DNA of 64,000 nucleotides from the NCBI RefSeq assembly GCF_005952805.1, contig NZ_CP040709.1, positions 3,348,001-3,412,000 of the forward strand, read 5' to 3'. The stretch is from Inhella inkyongensis (lineage in GTDB: Bacteria; Pseudomonadota; Gammaproteobacteria; Burkholderiales; Burkholderiaceae_C). The translations under genes were made by a program, and so were the position numbers. Shown here piece by piece: positions 25,809 to 36,109 of this stretch. Each line of letters opens with the position of its first letter. Positions within the stretch are counted from its first letter, which is position 1. Below the pieces are notes generated by a model, which saw nothing but the letters and a program-made list of their open reading frames with translations, did not search any database and was not told the DNA's origin.

Positions 25809-26603
25809 ATGTCCCATCGGTCGATCGCCCGTCGCCACGTCCTGCTGCTGGGCAGCAGCCTGATCTACATGCCCGCCTGGGCCCAGGTGCGCGACCTCAA
25901 CGACGCCATCAACAAGGCCGGGCGTCAGCGCATGCTCAGCCAGCGCTGCGCCAAGGCCTGGCTGGCCCTGGCCCAGGGCGTCCGCAGAGAACAGGCCGAG
26001 CGCGTGCTGGCCGATTCCATGGCACTGTTTGACCGCCAGCTGGTGGAACTGCGCGCCTTCGCCACGGCCAGCGGCCCGCGCAACACCCTGGCCGAGCTGG
26101 AGCCGCGCTGGTCGGCCTACAAGATCGCCTTGGTGGGCGCCGTGCCCCAGCGTGCCGGAGCTGACCCCGTGCTGGCCGCCGCCGGCCAAGTGCTTGCGCT
26201 TGCGCACCAGAGCACCGAACAGCTGGAGCAGCTCTCTGGCCAGCCGTCCGGGCGCTGGGTCAATTTGGCCGGACGCCAGCGCATGCTCAGCCAGCGTATG
26301 GCCGCAGCCTATCTGGCGGCCAGTTGGGGCGTGCAATCCGCCAGCCAACAGCAAGCGCTGCAGCTGGCGCAACAAGAATTCCGCGCGGCCCACACCCAGC
26401 TGCTGGCCGCGCGGGAGAACACCACCCTCCTGAATCAGGAACTGGCCCGCGTGGGTCAGCAGTTCACCTTTTTCGAGGCCGCCCTGCAAAGCCTGCAGCC
26501 AGGCCAACCCAACCCGCGCGCGCAGGACGAGGTCTTCAGCACCAGCGAGCGCATCCTGCAACTGATGGACGGGATCACTGGGCAATACGCCCGATCGGTC
26601 TGA
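25809..26603 (+). CDS. Exported protein with two NarX/PilJ-type sensor motifs
   Basis: A 264-residue protein with an N-terminal export signal (RRHVLLLGSSLIYMPAWA) that may be Tat-type because of the paired arginines. It carries two copies of the motif AGRQRMLSQR (residues about 37-46 and 154-163), each opening a helical segment. This motif marks the periplasmic PilJ/NarX N-terminal domain, which in NarX binds nitrate. Here there is no membrane exit helix, kinase or chemotaxis domain, so it is a free periplasmic domain pair. The start follows AAGGGAGGC at 25798. It is divergent from the GntR operon. Confidence 0.82.
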   Translation: MSHRSIARRHVLLLGSSLIYMPAWAQVRDLNDAINKAGRQRMLSQRCAKAWLALAQGVRREQAERVLADSMALFDRQLVELRAFATASGPRNTLAELEPRWSAYKIALVGAVPQRAGADPVLAAAGQVLALAHQSTEQLEQLSGQPSGRWVNLAGRQRMLSQRMAAAYLAASWGVQSASQQQALQLAQQEFRAAHTQLLAARENTTLLNQELARVGQQFTFFEAALQSLQPGQPNPRAQDEVFSTSERILQLMDGITGQYARSV

Positions 26604-26628
26604 CCTATGCTGCGCGGCTGAATGTCTC

Positions 26629-26659
26629 GCCGCCCTGCCGCGCTCAGCGCGCGGGCGGC
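26629..26659 (+). other. GC-rich hairpin between sensor-like gene and yecA-like gene
   Basis: Arms GCCGCCC (26629-26635) and GGGCGGC (26653-26659) enclose a second stem CGCGCT / AGCGCG around a single base. No T-run follows, so it is not a classic terminator, but it could slow transcription or mark a 3' end before the gene at 26699. Confidence 0.45.
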
Positions 26660-26698
26660 CCCCCGATCCCGCGCGCCGGTCGCCCAGAGTGAGTTCCC

Positions 26699-27310
26699 AT
26701 GCAATACCCCAGCTACAACCCCGCCTCCGACAACTTGCCCCTCAGCGACGAGGAGCTGGGGCAGCTTGACGACCTGTTGGCCGATCTGCCCAGCGACGGC
26801 GCCATGAACATCGAGGCCCTGGACGGCTACCTGACCGCCCTGCTGCTCAGTCCCGTCCCGGTGGCGAGCCTGGCCGGCGAGGCCTGGATTCCGCTGGTCT
26901 GGGGCGGCGACGGCGAAGGCCAGGCCCCCTTCACCAGCGGCAAGCAACGCAAAAAGGCCACCCTGCTGGTGCTGCGGCACCTGAACAGCCTGGCGCACAC
27001 CCTGAGCCGCGAGCCCCAAGCCTGGGAGCCCATCTTCAGCCAGGCTGAAGAGGACGGCCAGGAACTGGTGGATGCCGAGGACTGGTGCACCGGCTTCATG
27101 ATCGGCGTGGACCTTGGCGGCGAGGCCTGGGCGCCGCGCTTCGAAAACGACGCCACCGCTGCACTTCTGGCTCCCATCGTCCTGCTGGGCGGCGCCGAAG
27201 ATCAGTTGCGCCCCGAAGACCTGGCGCGCCTGCACGACCTGCACCAGCTCGACGCACTGAGCCGCGAAGTGCCTGAGGCCGTGCTGGGGTTGTGCAAGCA
27301 GACCGGCTGA
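26699..27310 (+). CDS. UPF0149 / YecA-family protein
   Basis: A 203-residue, strongly acidic cytosolic protein. The start DEELGQLDDLLADLP and NIEALDGYLTALLLSP, and the middle DAEDWCTGFMIGVDLGGEAW, are hallmarks of the YgfB/YecA (UPF0149) family. The C-terminal SEC-C metal-binding motif found in some members is absent. The family has no agreed biochemical role. Ribosome site AGAGTGAG is weak. A 102-base gap separates it from the AAA+ gene. Confidence 0.85.
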   Translation: MQYPSYNPASDNLPLSDEELGQLDDLLADLPSDGAMNIEALDGYLTALLLSPVPVASLAGEAWIPLVWGGDGEGQAPFTSGKQRKKATLLVLRHLNSLAHTLSREPQAWEPIFSQAEEDGQELVDAEDWCTGFMIGVDLGGEAWAPRFENDATAALLAPIVLLGGAEDQLRPEDLARLHDLHQLDALSREVPEAVLGLCKQTG

Positions 27311-27412
27311 GCGTGCATCTGCCGCATCCATTGCGGCCAATTTGAAGTTTTGCGCTTCCCAAAGCGGGGCAGCATCCGTACAACGGAAGCTCGCACTTCG
27401 CAAGGAGGCAGC

Positions 27413-28414
27413 ATGAGCCACAGCCCGAACGCCCTGGCCTGTATCCCGGCCACCCCGCGCATTCCGCTGGCGCAGATGCGCAGCGTCTACGACTGCGCCA
27501 GCGTGCAGACCAAGCTGGACAAGCTGCCCGCCCAAGATCACCCGGCCCTGCGCGCCACCTATGAGCGCATGCTGGCCAAGGGGGCGCAGCGCTTCCAGGT
27601 CAAGCCCAGCGGGCTGCCGGCCATGGCCGAGCTGTACGAAGAGCTGCCCAACTTCCACGCCGTGCTGGACGATGTGAAGCGCCAGATCGCGCTGTGCGCC
27701 GACAGCGGGGACGCACTGGAGATCACGCCACTCTTGCTGCTGGGCCCACCGGGCGTGGGCAAGACGCATTTCGCGCGCCAGCTGGCCGATCTGCTGGGCA
27801 CCGGCCACGCCTTTTTGTCGATGAGCGCGATGACGGCCGGCTGGTTGATCGGCGGCGCCAGCAGCCAGTGGAAGGGCGCCAAACCCGGCAAGGTCTTCGA
27901 GGCCCTGGTGGAGGGTGAGTACGCCAACCCGGTGATGGTGGTGGACGAGATCGACAAGGCCAGCGCCGAGGCCAGCTATGACCCGCTGGGCTCGCTCTAC
28001 AGCCTCCTGGAACACGACACCGCCTGCGCCTTCACCGATGAATTCGCCGAGGTGGCGGTGGACGCCAGCCAGCTGATCTGGGTGGCCACGGCCAATGACG
28101 CACGAACCATCCCCGATCCGATCCTGAACCGCTGCAACGTCTACGAGATCGAGGCCCCGGACTTCGAGGCCGCTCGTGGCATCGCAGCCCGGCTCTACCG
28201 CAACATCCGCGCCGCCCATGACTGGGGCCGGCAGTTCACCGAGAGCCCCAGCGACACCGTGCTCGACCAACTGGCCGCCTTGCCCCCGCGCGAAATGCGG
28301 CGCGCCTGGATGACCGCCTTTGGCAATGCCAAGCTGGCGGGTCGATCCGAAATCCAGACCACCGATTTGCCAAGCAGCAGCGGCGGCCGCCGCGGGCCGC
28401 TCGGTTTTACTTGA
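27413..28414 (+). CDS. Stand-alone AAA+ ATPase, Lon-like module
   Basis: A 333-residue AAA+ protein. Walker A is GPPGVGKTH (111-118), Walker B is VMVVDEIDK (about 173-181), sensor 1 is in LIWVATAND and the arginine finger candidate is in ILNRCNVYE. The AAA core is closest in style to Lon, but there is no N-terminal Lon domain and no protease domain, so it would need a partner for work. AAGGAGG at 27401 supports the ATG at 27413. The neighbours do not reveal the substrate. Its C-terminal tail is short and glycine/arginine-rich. Confidence 0.85.
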   Translation: MSHSPNALACIPATPRIPLAQMRSVYDCASVQTKLDKLPAQDHPALRATYERMLAKGAQRFQVKPSGLPAMAELYEELPNFHAVLDDVKRQIALCADSGDALEITPLLLLGPPGVGKTHFARQLADLLGTGHAFLSMSAMTAGWLIGGASSQWKGAKPGKVFEALVEGEYANPVMVVDEIDKASAEASYDPLGSLYSLLEHDTACAFTDEFAEVAVDASQLIWVATANDARTIPDPILNRCNVYEIEAPDFEAARGIAARLYRNIRAAHDWGRQFTESPSDTVLDQLAALPPREMRRAWMTAFGNAKLAGRSEIQTTDLPSSSGGRRGPLGFT

Positions 28415-28417
28415 GCT

Positions 28418-29650
28418 TTACTTGAGTGCCTCGGCCAGGCGCAGATTGGCCTCGATGGCCTGAATCTGGCGGGCCGATGCACTCTGTTGGCGCGCCAATT
28501 CCAGGGCCTTGGCGAATTGAGCGCGGGCCGCCTGGCCCTGACCGGTCTTGAGCAGAGCCTCACCCAGACTGTCCTGCGCGTTCACCGATTGCGGGAATCG
28601 CACGGCGTTGTGCACCAGCACGGCCTGCGCCAGCGAGCGTTGCGCAGCCTGCCCCAACAAGCGATAGCCTAGGCCGTTGATATCGACCTCGCCCAGCTGG
28701 CTTGCCCGCAGCAGCGCATCCACCTCGGCCTGGAGGCTGGGATTGCCCTCCAACTTCAGTGCCGCCAAACCTTGCTCCAGTTGCTGGCGCCGCTGTGCCT
28801 GTACTTGGCGCTGGGCCTCCGCCTGGGACAGGCGGATCGCGGCCTGGACAGCCTGCACCACCAGCTCGGGCTCCTCTTGCTGGATATGGTGGCCGCTGAC
28901 GTCCGTCACCCAATGCAGGCTGTTGCGCTGCGGCGCGAGCCAGCGCGCATGCTCTTGGCGCCAGACCTCGCGTCCAGCCGGCGTGAAGGCCACCAGGTCC
29001 GGCCACTCGGGCTTGATGGAGGTGAGCAGCACGGTCGGACGTTGCTGCAGCGGGCGCGATTCGATGGCCAGCCCTTGACCCAAGGCCTTCATCACCCACT
29101 CGTACTCGGCCTTGAAGCGCGCCGGGGCGCGTTGCAGCAGCGCGGCGTCGTCGGCATCAGCGCGTTGCGGTTCGATCTTGCGCAGCGCCGGCGTGTAGGT
29201 CTCGCTGGCCGGATCCACCAGCACCAGAGCGGCCACGGCCTCCGGATGGCGCGCCGCGAAGGCCCGCACCACCAGCCCGCCGTAGCTGTGTCCGACCAGC
29301 ACATAGGGCGGCGGCAATTTGGAGGCGGCCAGCAAACCCTCTAAATCGCGTACGCGATCGTCGACCGTCGGCACGGTGGGTGCCGGGTCGGAGGCGCCGA
29401 CGCCGGCGCGTGAATAAGCCAGCAGCCGCGCCTGCGGCGCCAGGCCAGGCAGAACCTTGCGCCAGGTCGACCAGCCGGTGGCGAATCCCGCCTCCAGCAC
29501 CACGCTGGCCTGGCCTTCGCCCAACTGCAGCACCTCCAACTGACGTTGGCTCTCGGGGAGGGTCAGGCGGCTGGGCACCGGCTGCGCCAACACCAAGCCG
29601 GGTGCTGCCAGGACAGATAGGAAAAAGAGCAGGAACTTGGAGGGGAGCAT
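28418..29650 (-). CDS. Exported alpha/beta hydrolase with repeat-rich C-terminal region
   Basis: A 410-residue protein with a signal peptide (FLLFFLSVLAAPGLVLAQ). The alpha/beta hydrolase domain has the nucleophile elbow GHSYGGL, an acid in VLVDPASE and a late His in DVSGHHIQQEEP, so the triad looks complete. The last 110 residues are helical with TPR-like spacing (AQRSLAQAVLVHNAVRFP, SLGEALLKTGQGQAARAQFA). This suggests a secreted or periplasmic esterase with a protein-binding tail. The start at 29650 is chosen for the signal peptide. Convergent with the AAA+ gene, three bases apart. Confidence 0.85.
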   Translation of the reverse strand: MLPSKFLLFFLSVLAAPGLVLAQPVPSRLTLPESQRQLEVLQLGEGQASVVLEAGFATGWSTWRKVLPGLAPQARLLAYSRAGVGASDPAPTVPTVDDRVRDLEGLLAASKLPPPYVLVGHSYGGLVVRAFAARHPEAVAALVLVDPASETYTPALRKIEPQRADADDAALLQRAPARFKAEYEWVMKALGQGLAIESRPLQQRPTVLLTSIKPEWPDLVAFTPAGREVWRQEHARWLAPQRNSLHWVTDVSGHHIQQEEPELVVQAVQAAIRLSQAEAQRQVQAQRRQQLEQGLAALKLEGNPSLQAEVDALLRASQLGEVDINGLGYRLLGQAAQRSLAQAVLVHNAVRFPQSVNAQDSLGEALLKTGQGQAARAQFAKALELARQQSASARQIQAIEANLRLAEALK

Positions 29651-29761
29651 GGGGCCGCCGATTTTGGGAATGAAACGCATCGTCGTCAGCAACCGGCGGG
29701 CTGCCCAGCGAATTGCGATGAAGTGCGCCAATCCCCCCCTCGATTTGTCGCCCACCCCCCT

Positions 29762-29790
29762 CTTGAAGCCTGGCCGAGCGCCCCTATACT
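29762..29790 (+). promoter_or_regulatory. groESL promoter, heat-shock sigma-32 type with sigma-70 features
   Basis: CTTGAAG (29762-29768) and CCCCTAT (29781-29787) are separated by 12 bases, close to the sigma-32 consensus. The same DNA offers TTGAAG and TATACT (29785-29790) at a 16-base spacing for the housekeeping sigma factor. It lies just upstream of the CIRCE element. Confidence 0.72.
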
Positions 29791-29797
29791 TCGACCA

Positions 29798-29824
29798 CTA
29801 GCACTCGCAGTAGCTGAGTGCTAA
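29798..29824 (+). promoter_or_regulatory. CIRCE operator for HrcA
   Basis: CTAGCACTC, nine bases, then GAGTGCTAA. This matches the CIRCE inverted repeat (TTAGCACTC-N9-GAGTGCTAA) at all but one position. HrcA repressor binds such sites and releases them on heat shock. It ends 57 bases before groES. Confidence 0.95.
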
Positions 29825-29881
29825 CAGACCGGCGCCAGGCTCCAAGCCCAAAGCGCCCCGTTTTTTCCTGAAGGAGATCCC

Positions 29882-30166
29882 ATGAACCTGCGTCCCCTGC
29901 ACGATCGCGTGATCGTCAAGCGCCTCGAGAACGAAACCAAGACCGCCTCGGGCATCGTGATCCCCGACAACGCCGCCGAGAAGCCCGATCAGGGCGAAGT
30001 GCTGGCCGTCGGTCCGGGCAAGCGCAACGACAAGGGCGACTTTGTGGCCCTGAACATCAAGGTCGGCGACCGCGTGCTGTTCGGCAAGTACAGCGGCCAG
30101 ACCGTCAAGGTGGACGGCAATGAACTGCTGGTCATGAAAGAAGACGACCTCTTCGCCGTCGTCGAG

Positions 30167-30172
<6 letters not shown>
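29882..30172 (+). CDS. groES: Co-chaperonin GroES
   Basis: Ten-kilodalton co-chaperonin, 96 residues, forming the heptameric lid of GroEL. It begins [20 protein letters not shown] and contains the mobile loop ([15 protein letters not shown]) and the roof region. An AAGGAGA ribosome site precedes the ATG. Regulated by CIRCE/HrcA and probably sigma-32 upstream. It is 127 bases from groEL in the same operon. Confidence 0.98.
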
Positions 30173-31937
<1,765 letters not shown>

Positions 31938-31963
31938 GTTCCAGCCCACAGTCTCCTGTGTGC

Positions 31964-31994
31964 AAGGGGTTCGCCTTAGGGCGAACCCCTTTTT
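31964..31994 (+). terminator. Rho-independent terminator of groESL
   Basis: Twelve-base-pair stem AAGGGGTTCGCC (31964-31975) and GGCGAACCCCTT (31980-31991), loop TTAG, followed by a run of T to 31994. It ends 18 bases before the next gene, which therefore probably has its own start signal or depends on read-through. Confidence 0.93.
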
Positions 31995-32012
31995 ACTTTC
32001 CATAATGGGTTT

Positions 32013-33908
32013 ATGGCGACCCATCCCTTGCAATTGCAAATGGCCGAGTTGGTGCTGGCCCTGGTGCCCGACCTCACGCGCAATTTGCAAGAGTCAATCC
32101 AACAAGCCATCAAGCACAAGAACATGGGCTTGCAGGAGGCCTGGGCGCGGCGCCGGCAGCGCTTCCAGATGGAGTTTGAGACCAGCCTGCGCCCCGCCCT
32201 GGCTCAAGTACGCCAAGGCCTGGATCCGCTTGCCCCGCGCCGGCAAGTCGCCATGGACCAACTGGCGCTGGTGGATGAACACCAGGCGCTGCGCGACGTG
32301 GGCATCGCTCATGTGGTGGAGTTGGCCACCGAGGCCAACCGTAGCGAACTCTTTCGCCTGCAGAACTTTTTTGCCGGCTTGAACCAGAACAGCCAGCGCC
32401 CGAGCCGCGAACCCAACCCGCTTCGCCCAGCCCTGTTCGCCCGCGCGCTGTCCGATGCCCTGAGCGGCTCTGACCTGCGCGCCGAGGGTCATTACTCCTT
32501 GATGCAGGCGGCCGCCCCGGCATTGGCCGCCGCGCTGGCCCCCATCTACACCGCACTGGGCGAAGTGCTGGCCCGCGAGCGGCTGACCGCCATGGTCAGC
32601 AGCGTGGACTTGGGGAATTCGCCGCGTCGCCCCTTGAGCAGCGTGCCGGGCGGCCTGGACAACTTGCGCCAGCGGGTCGAGGCGATGGAGTCCCAGCGTC
32701 TGAGTCTGGGCAGTGGGCAAGGCCCCAATCTGCTGCAACGGCTCTACGACCAGATGTTGGCGGACCCGCACCTGCTGCCGCCGGTCAAGGCCCAGCTGGC
32801 TCGCCTGCAAATCGCCGTCTCGCGCCTGGCCCATCACGACCCGCAGTTACTGCGCCAGCAAGACCACCCGACCTGGCGCCTGATCAATGCCGTGGCCGCC
32901 TATGGCGCCGCCTTCCAGGATGCCCAGGACTCACGCCTGCGCGACTTCCTGCAGTTCCTGGAAGACCAGACCGAGTTGTTGATCAACAGCCCGGCCCCCA
33001 ATCGCCAGCAGTTCGAGAACCTGCAGCGCCTGATCGATGGCTTCATTGCCCGCCAGGCGCGGGAACGCAGTGGTTCTTCCACCGCCGCCCTTGCCGCCCT
33101 GGAGCGCGAGCGCCAACGCGGCCCCTGGGCCGCCCTGCTGCGCGAGCAGCTCGATGCGCAATTGCATAGCGCGCGCATCAGCCCCTCGGTGCGCGAGTTC
33201 CTGCTCGGCATCTGGGTCGATGTGATCGTGCAGGCCATGGTGCTGGAGGGCCACGAGGCTCGCTCGGTGCAGGAATTGGTGGCGGTGGTGGACGAACTGG
33301 TCGAAAGCCTGGTGCCCAAGCGAGACCCAGCTGCGCAGGAAAAGCAGCGCCATGCGCTGCCTGCCCTGGTGGCGCGCATCGAGCATGGCCTGCACAGCAT
33401 CGCCCTGTCGGACAGCAAGCGCAGCGCCATCCTCAAGGGCTTGGCCCAGCAACACGCACGCGCCCTGCGCGGGCTGGGCGAGTCCACCGCGCCGGAGCCG
33501 GCCTGGATCAAGGAGACCGAGGTCAAACGCCTGCTGGACGAGCGCGACAGCGAGTTCGGCTCGGTCTGGGCCCATGCCGAAGTCAATCGCGCCGAACTGC
33601 CCACCGAGCCCTTGCCCTTGGCCGATGCCCGCCTGCGCGACGAGGCGGTCGGCCAATGGTTACGCCATCTGCAAATCGGTGGCTGGTTCCACCTGTTCGT
33701 CAACAGCCATTGGCTGACGGCGCAACTGGTCTGGGTCAGCGAAGGCAGTCAGTTCTATCTCTTCGTCGGCCAGGACGCGACCGACCGCCATTCGATGACC
33801 CAAGGCGCCCTGGCTCAGCTCTATGCCAATGGGCTGGTGACCTATCTGGAACAAGAAGGGCTGCTGGAGCGTGCGGTATCGACGCTGATGCAAGACCTCG
33901 ATCCATGA
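32013..33908 (+). CDS. DUF1631 family protein
   Basis: A 631-residue, mainly helical cytosolic protein with many Gln, Arg and Leu residues. The segments TRNLQESIQQAIKH near the start, PSVREFLLGIWVDVIVQAM in the middle and WFHLFVNSHWLTAQLVWVSE plus LFVGQDATDRHSMT near the end fit DUF1631, a betaproteobacterial family of unknown role. The C-terminal part resembles PilZ-like beta strands, but this is only an impression. The stop overlaps the ATG of the patatin gene (ATGA), which suggests co-translation. Confidence 0.8.
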   Translation: MATHPLQLQMAELVLALVPDLTRNLQESIQQAIKHKNMGLQEAWARRRQRFQMEFETSLRPALAQVRQGLDPLAPRRQVAMDQLALVDEHQALRDVGIAHVVELATEANRSELFRLQNFFAGLNQNSQRPSREPNPLRPALFARALSDALSGSDLRAEGHYSLMQAAAPALAAALAPIYTALGEVLARERLTAMVSSVDLGNSPRRPLSSVPGGLDNLRQRVEAMESQRLSLGSGQGPNLLQRLYDQMLADPHLLPPVKAQLARLQIAVSRLAHHDPQLLRQQDHPTWRLINAVAAYGAAFQDAQDSRLRDFLQFLEDQTELLINSPAPNRQQFENLQRLIDGFIARQARERSGSSTAALAALERERQRGPWAALLREQLDAQLHSARISPSVREFLLGIWVDVIVQAMVLEGHEARSVQELVAVVDELVESLVPKRDPAAQEKQRHALPALVARIEHGLHSIALSDSKRSAILKGLAQQHARALRGLGESTAPEPAWIKETEVKRLLDERDSEFGSVWAHAEVNRAELPTEPLPLADARLRDEAVGQWLRHLQIGGWFHLFVNSHWLTAQLVWVSEGSQFYLFVGQDATDRHSMTQGALAQLYANGLVTYLEQEGLLERAVSTLMQDLDP

Positions 33909-36109
33909 GGCTCTGGCTGTGGGGACTGGCGCTGCTGCTGTGCGGCAGCGCGTTGGCGCAGACGGCGCAGCGCCCGCCAATCGGCCTGGTGCTCTCAGGC
34001 GGCGGCGCACGTGGGCTCACGCACATCGGCGTGCTCAAGGTGCTGGAGCGCGAGCGCATCCCGGTGGACGTGATTGCCGGCACCTCGATGGGCGCCATCG
34101 TGGGCGGCCTGTACGCCAGCGGCATGGATGCCGCCAGTTTGGAACGCGAGCTGCTGGCGCTGAACTGGCCACAGATGTTCGCCAGCCGGGTGGATCGGCA
34201 ACACCTGTCGCAGCGCCGCAAAGAGGAGGACTTTGCGTTTTCGCCGGCCATCGAGCTGGGCCTGCGCGACGGCGAGTTGCGCGCCCCGCAAGGCACGGTC
34301 TCGACCCGGGGCCTCGAAGTACTGTTGCGCCGCCTGACCCTGCCGGTGCGCCACATCCAGCGCTTTTCAGACCTCCCCACGCCCTTCCGGGCGGTGGCCA
34401 CTGACATGGAAATCGGCGAGCCGGTGGTGATGGAGGACGGCGACCTGGCCCAGGCGCTACGTGCCTCGATGAGCGTGCCAGGGCTGTTCTCCCCCATCGA
34501 ACGCGAGGACCGCTTGCTGGGCGACGGTGGCCTGGTCAACAACCTGCCCATCGACGTGGTGCGCCGCATGGGCGCGCAGCGTGTCATCGCCGTCAATGTG
34601 GGCACCCCGCTGGCCGGCCGCGAGACCCTGGGCACCGCTCTGGGCCTGACGGCGCAAATGATCAACATCCTGACCGAGCAGAACGTCAAGCGCAGCCTGG
34701 CGTCGCTGTGGGAAGAGGATGTGCTGCTCAACCCCGGTCTGGGCGCCCTGACCTCGGGCGACTTCGAGCGCGCCGCCGAGTTCATCCGCATCGGCGAGGC
34801 CAGCGCCGAAGCCCTACTGGGCGAGTTGCGCCCGCTGGCCCTGAGTGAGGCGGCCTATGCCCAGTGGCGCACGGCGCGGGCCCGCAACGCCCTGCCCCTG
34901 CCGCGTCTGGCGGCGCTGCGCTTTGAAGGCCAGACCCTGACGCGCCCTGAGCGCTGGTTGCCGGTGCTGGCCAGCCAGGTCGGTCAGCCCTTTGAGGAGG
35001 CCAAGGCGGTGCGCGACACCCGCTTGCTGGCCGCCAGTGGCGACTATTCCGGGGTCGACTTTCGCCTCGAGCAAAGCCCGGAAGGCGACACCTTGGTGTT
35101 CGATCTGAGCGAGAAGCACTGGGGACCGAACTACTTCAAGATCGGCCTGGATCTGAGCACCGACAACAACGGTGGCAGCGCCTTCACATTGCGGCTGAGC
35201 CACAACCGCCACTGGCTCAACCGCTTGGGCGCCGAGTGGCGTAACCAGCTCTCTATTGGCCGCAGCCCCAGCTTGTTCAGCGAGTTCTACCAACCGCTGT
35301 CCGAGCAGGTGGGCGGCAGGCGCGACTGGTTTGTGGCCGGCTGGGGCGAAGCCCAACTTCGACAGCAAAGCCTCTATGACGCCGGCGGCCAAGAAGTGGC
35401 CCAGTTGCGGCGCACCGCGCTCACCAGCGGGCTGGATCTGGGCCAGCCCTGGGGTCGCCTTGGCGAGCTGCGCCTGGGCCTGTGGCAAGAGGCCGCGCGC
35501 TGGAAGGAAGAAATCAGCGAAGTCACCCTGCCCTCGGACCGGCTGGGCCAAGTGCAGCGCCTGCGCGGCCTGCGCGCCCGGGTGCAGATTGACCAACTGG
35601 ACGAAGCCAGCTTCCCCACCGACGGCTACCGCCTGGGCCTGACCGGCGTGCTCGGCAAACAAACCGGCCTGGCTGGCCGCGCCCACCGCGTGGAGCTCGA
35701 CTTCGCGCAGGCGCGCAGCTGGGGCGGGCACACCCTGAACCTGCAGCTGCGCGCGGCAGCCACCCAACAACTGCCCGACGTGCCCGGGGGGCCCTACAGC
35801 CTGGGAGGCTTTCAGCAGCTCAGCGGGCTGCGCCAGGACCAGCTCAGCGGCAACGCCTTGCTGTTGCTGCGCGCCGGCTGGTACCGGCGCCTGAGCGACA
35901 AGCCGGTGCTGACGCGCGGCTGGTTCGTCGGCGCCTCGCTGGAGGCCGGCAATGTGTGGCTCGCGCCGCGTGCGCTGTCGCTGCGCGATCTGCGCCACTC
36001 GGCCTCGGTCTTTCTGGGCGCCGACACCGGGCTGGGGCCGCTCTATCTGGGCCTGGGCGCGGCGCGCGAAGGCGGTACCGCGGCTTACTTATTCCTGGGA
36101 AGGCCCTAG
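33905..36109 (+). CDS. Patatin-like phospholipase fused to an outer-membrane beta-barrel
   Basis: A 734-residue protein with signal peptide (LWGLALLLCGSALAQ). The patatin domain has the oxyanion glycine loop GGGARG (32-37), the nucleophile Ser61 in GTSMG and the catalytic Asp in DGGLVNN (about 207). A POTRA-like segment (LRFEGQTLTRPERWLP) and a C-terminal Omp85/BamA-type barrel follow, ending in AAYLFLGRP. This is the PlpD-type two-partner-like architecture (class Vd autotransporter). It overlaps DUF1631 by four bases and the convergent kinase gene by 21 bases. Confidence 0.9.
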   Translation: MRLWLWGLALLLCGSALAQTAQRPPIGLVLSGGGARGLTHIGVLKVLERERIPVDVIAGTSMGAIVGGLYASGMDAASLERELLALNWPQMFASRVDRQHLSQRRKEEDFAFSPAIELGLRDGELRAPQGTVSTRGLEVLLRRLTLPVRHIQRFSDLPTPFRAVATDMEIGEPVVMEDGDLAQALRASMSVPGLFSPIEREDRLLGDGGLVNNLPIDVVRRMGAQRVIAVNVGTPLAGRETLGTALGLTAQMINILTEQNVKRSLASLWEEDVLLNPGLGALTSGDFERAAEFIRIGEASAEALLGELRPLALSEAAYAQWRTARARNALPLPRLAALRFEGQTLTRPERWLPVLASQVGQPFEEAKAVRDTRLLAASGDYSGVDFRLEQSPEGDTLVFDLSEKHWGPNYFKIGLDLSTDNNGGSAFTLRLSHNRHWLNRLGAEWRNQLSIGRSPSLFSEFYQPLSEQVGGRRDWFVAGWGEAQLRQQSLYDAGGQEVAQLRRTALTSGLDLGQPWGRLGELRLGLWQEAARWKEEISEVTLPSDRLGQVQRLRGLRARVQIDQLDEASFPTDGYRLGLTGVLGKQTGLAGRAHRVELDFAQARSWGGHTLNLQLRAAATQQLPDVPGGPYSLGGFQQLSGLRQDQLSGNALLLLRAGWYRRLSDKPVLTRGWFVGASLEAGNVWLAPRALSLRDLRHSASVFLGADTGLGPLYLGLGAAREGGTAAYLFLGRP

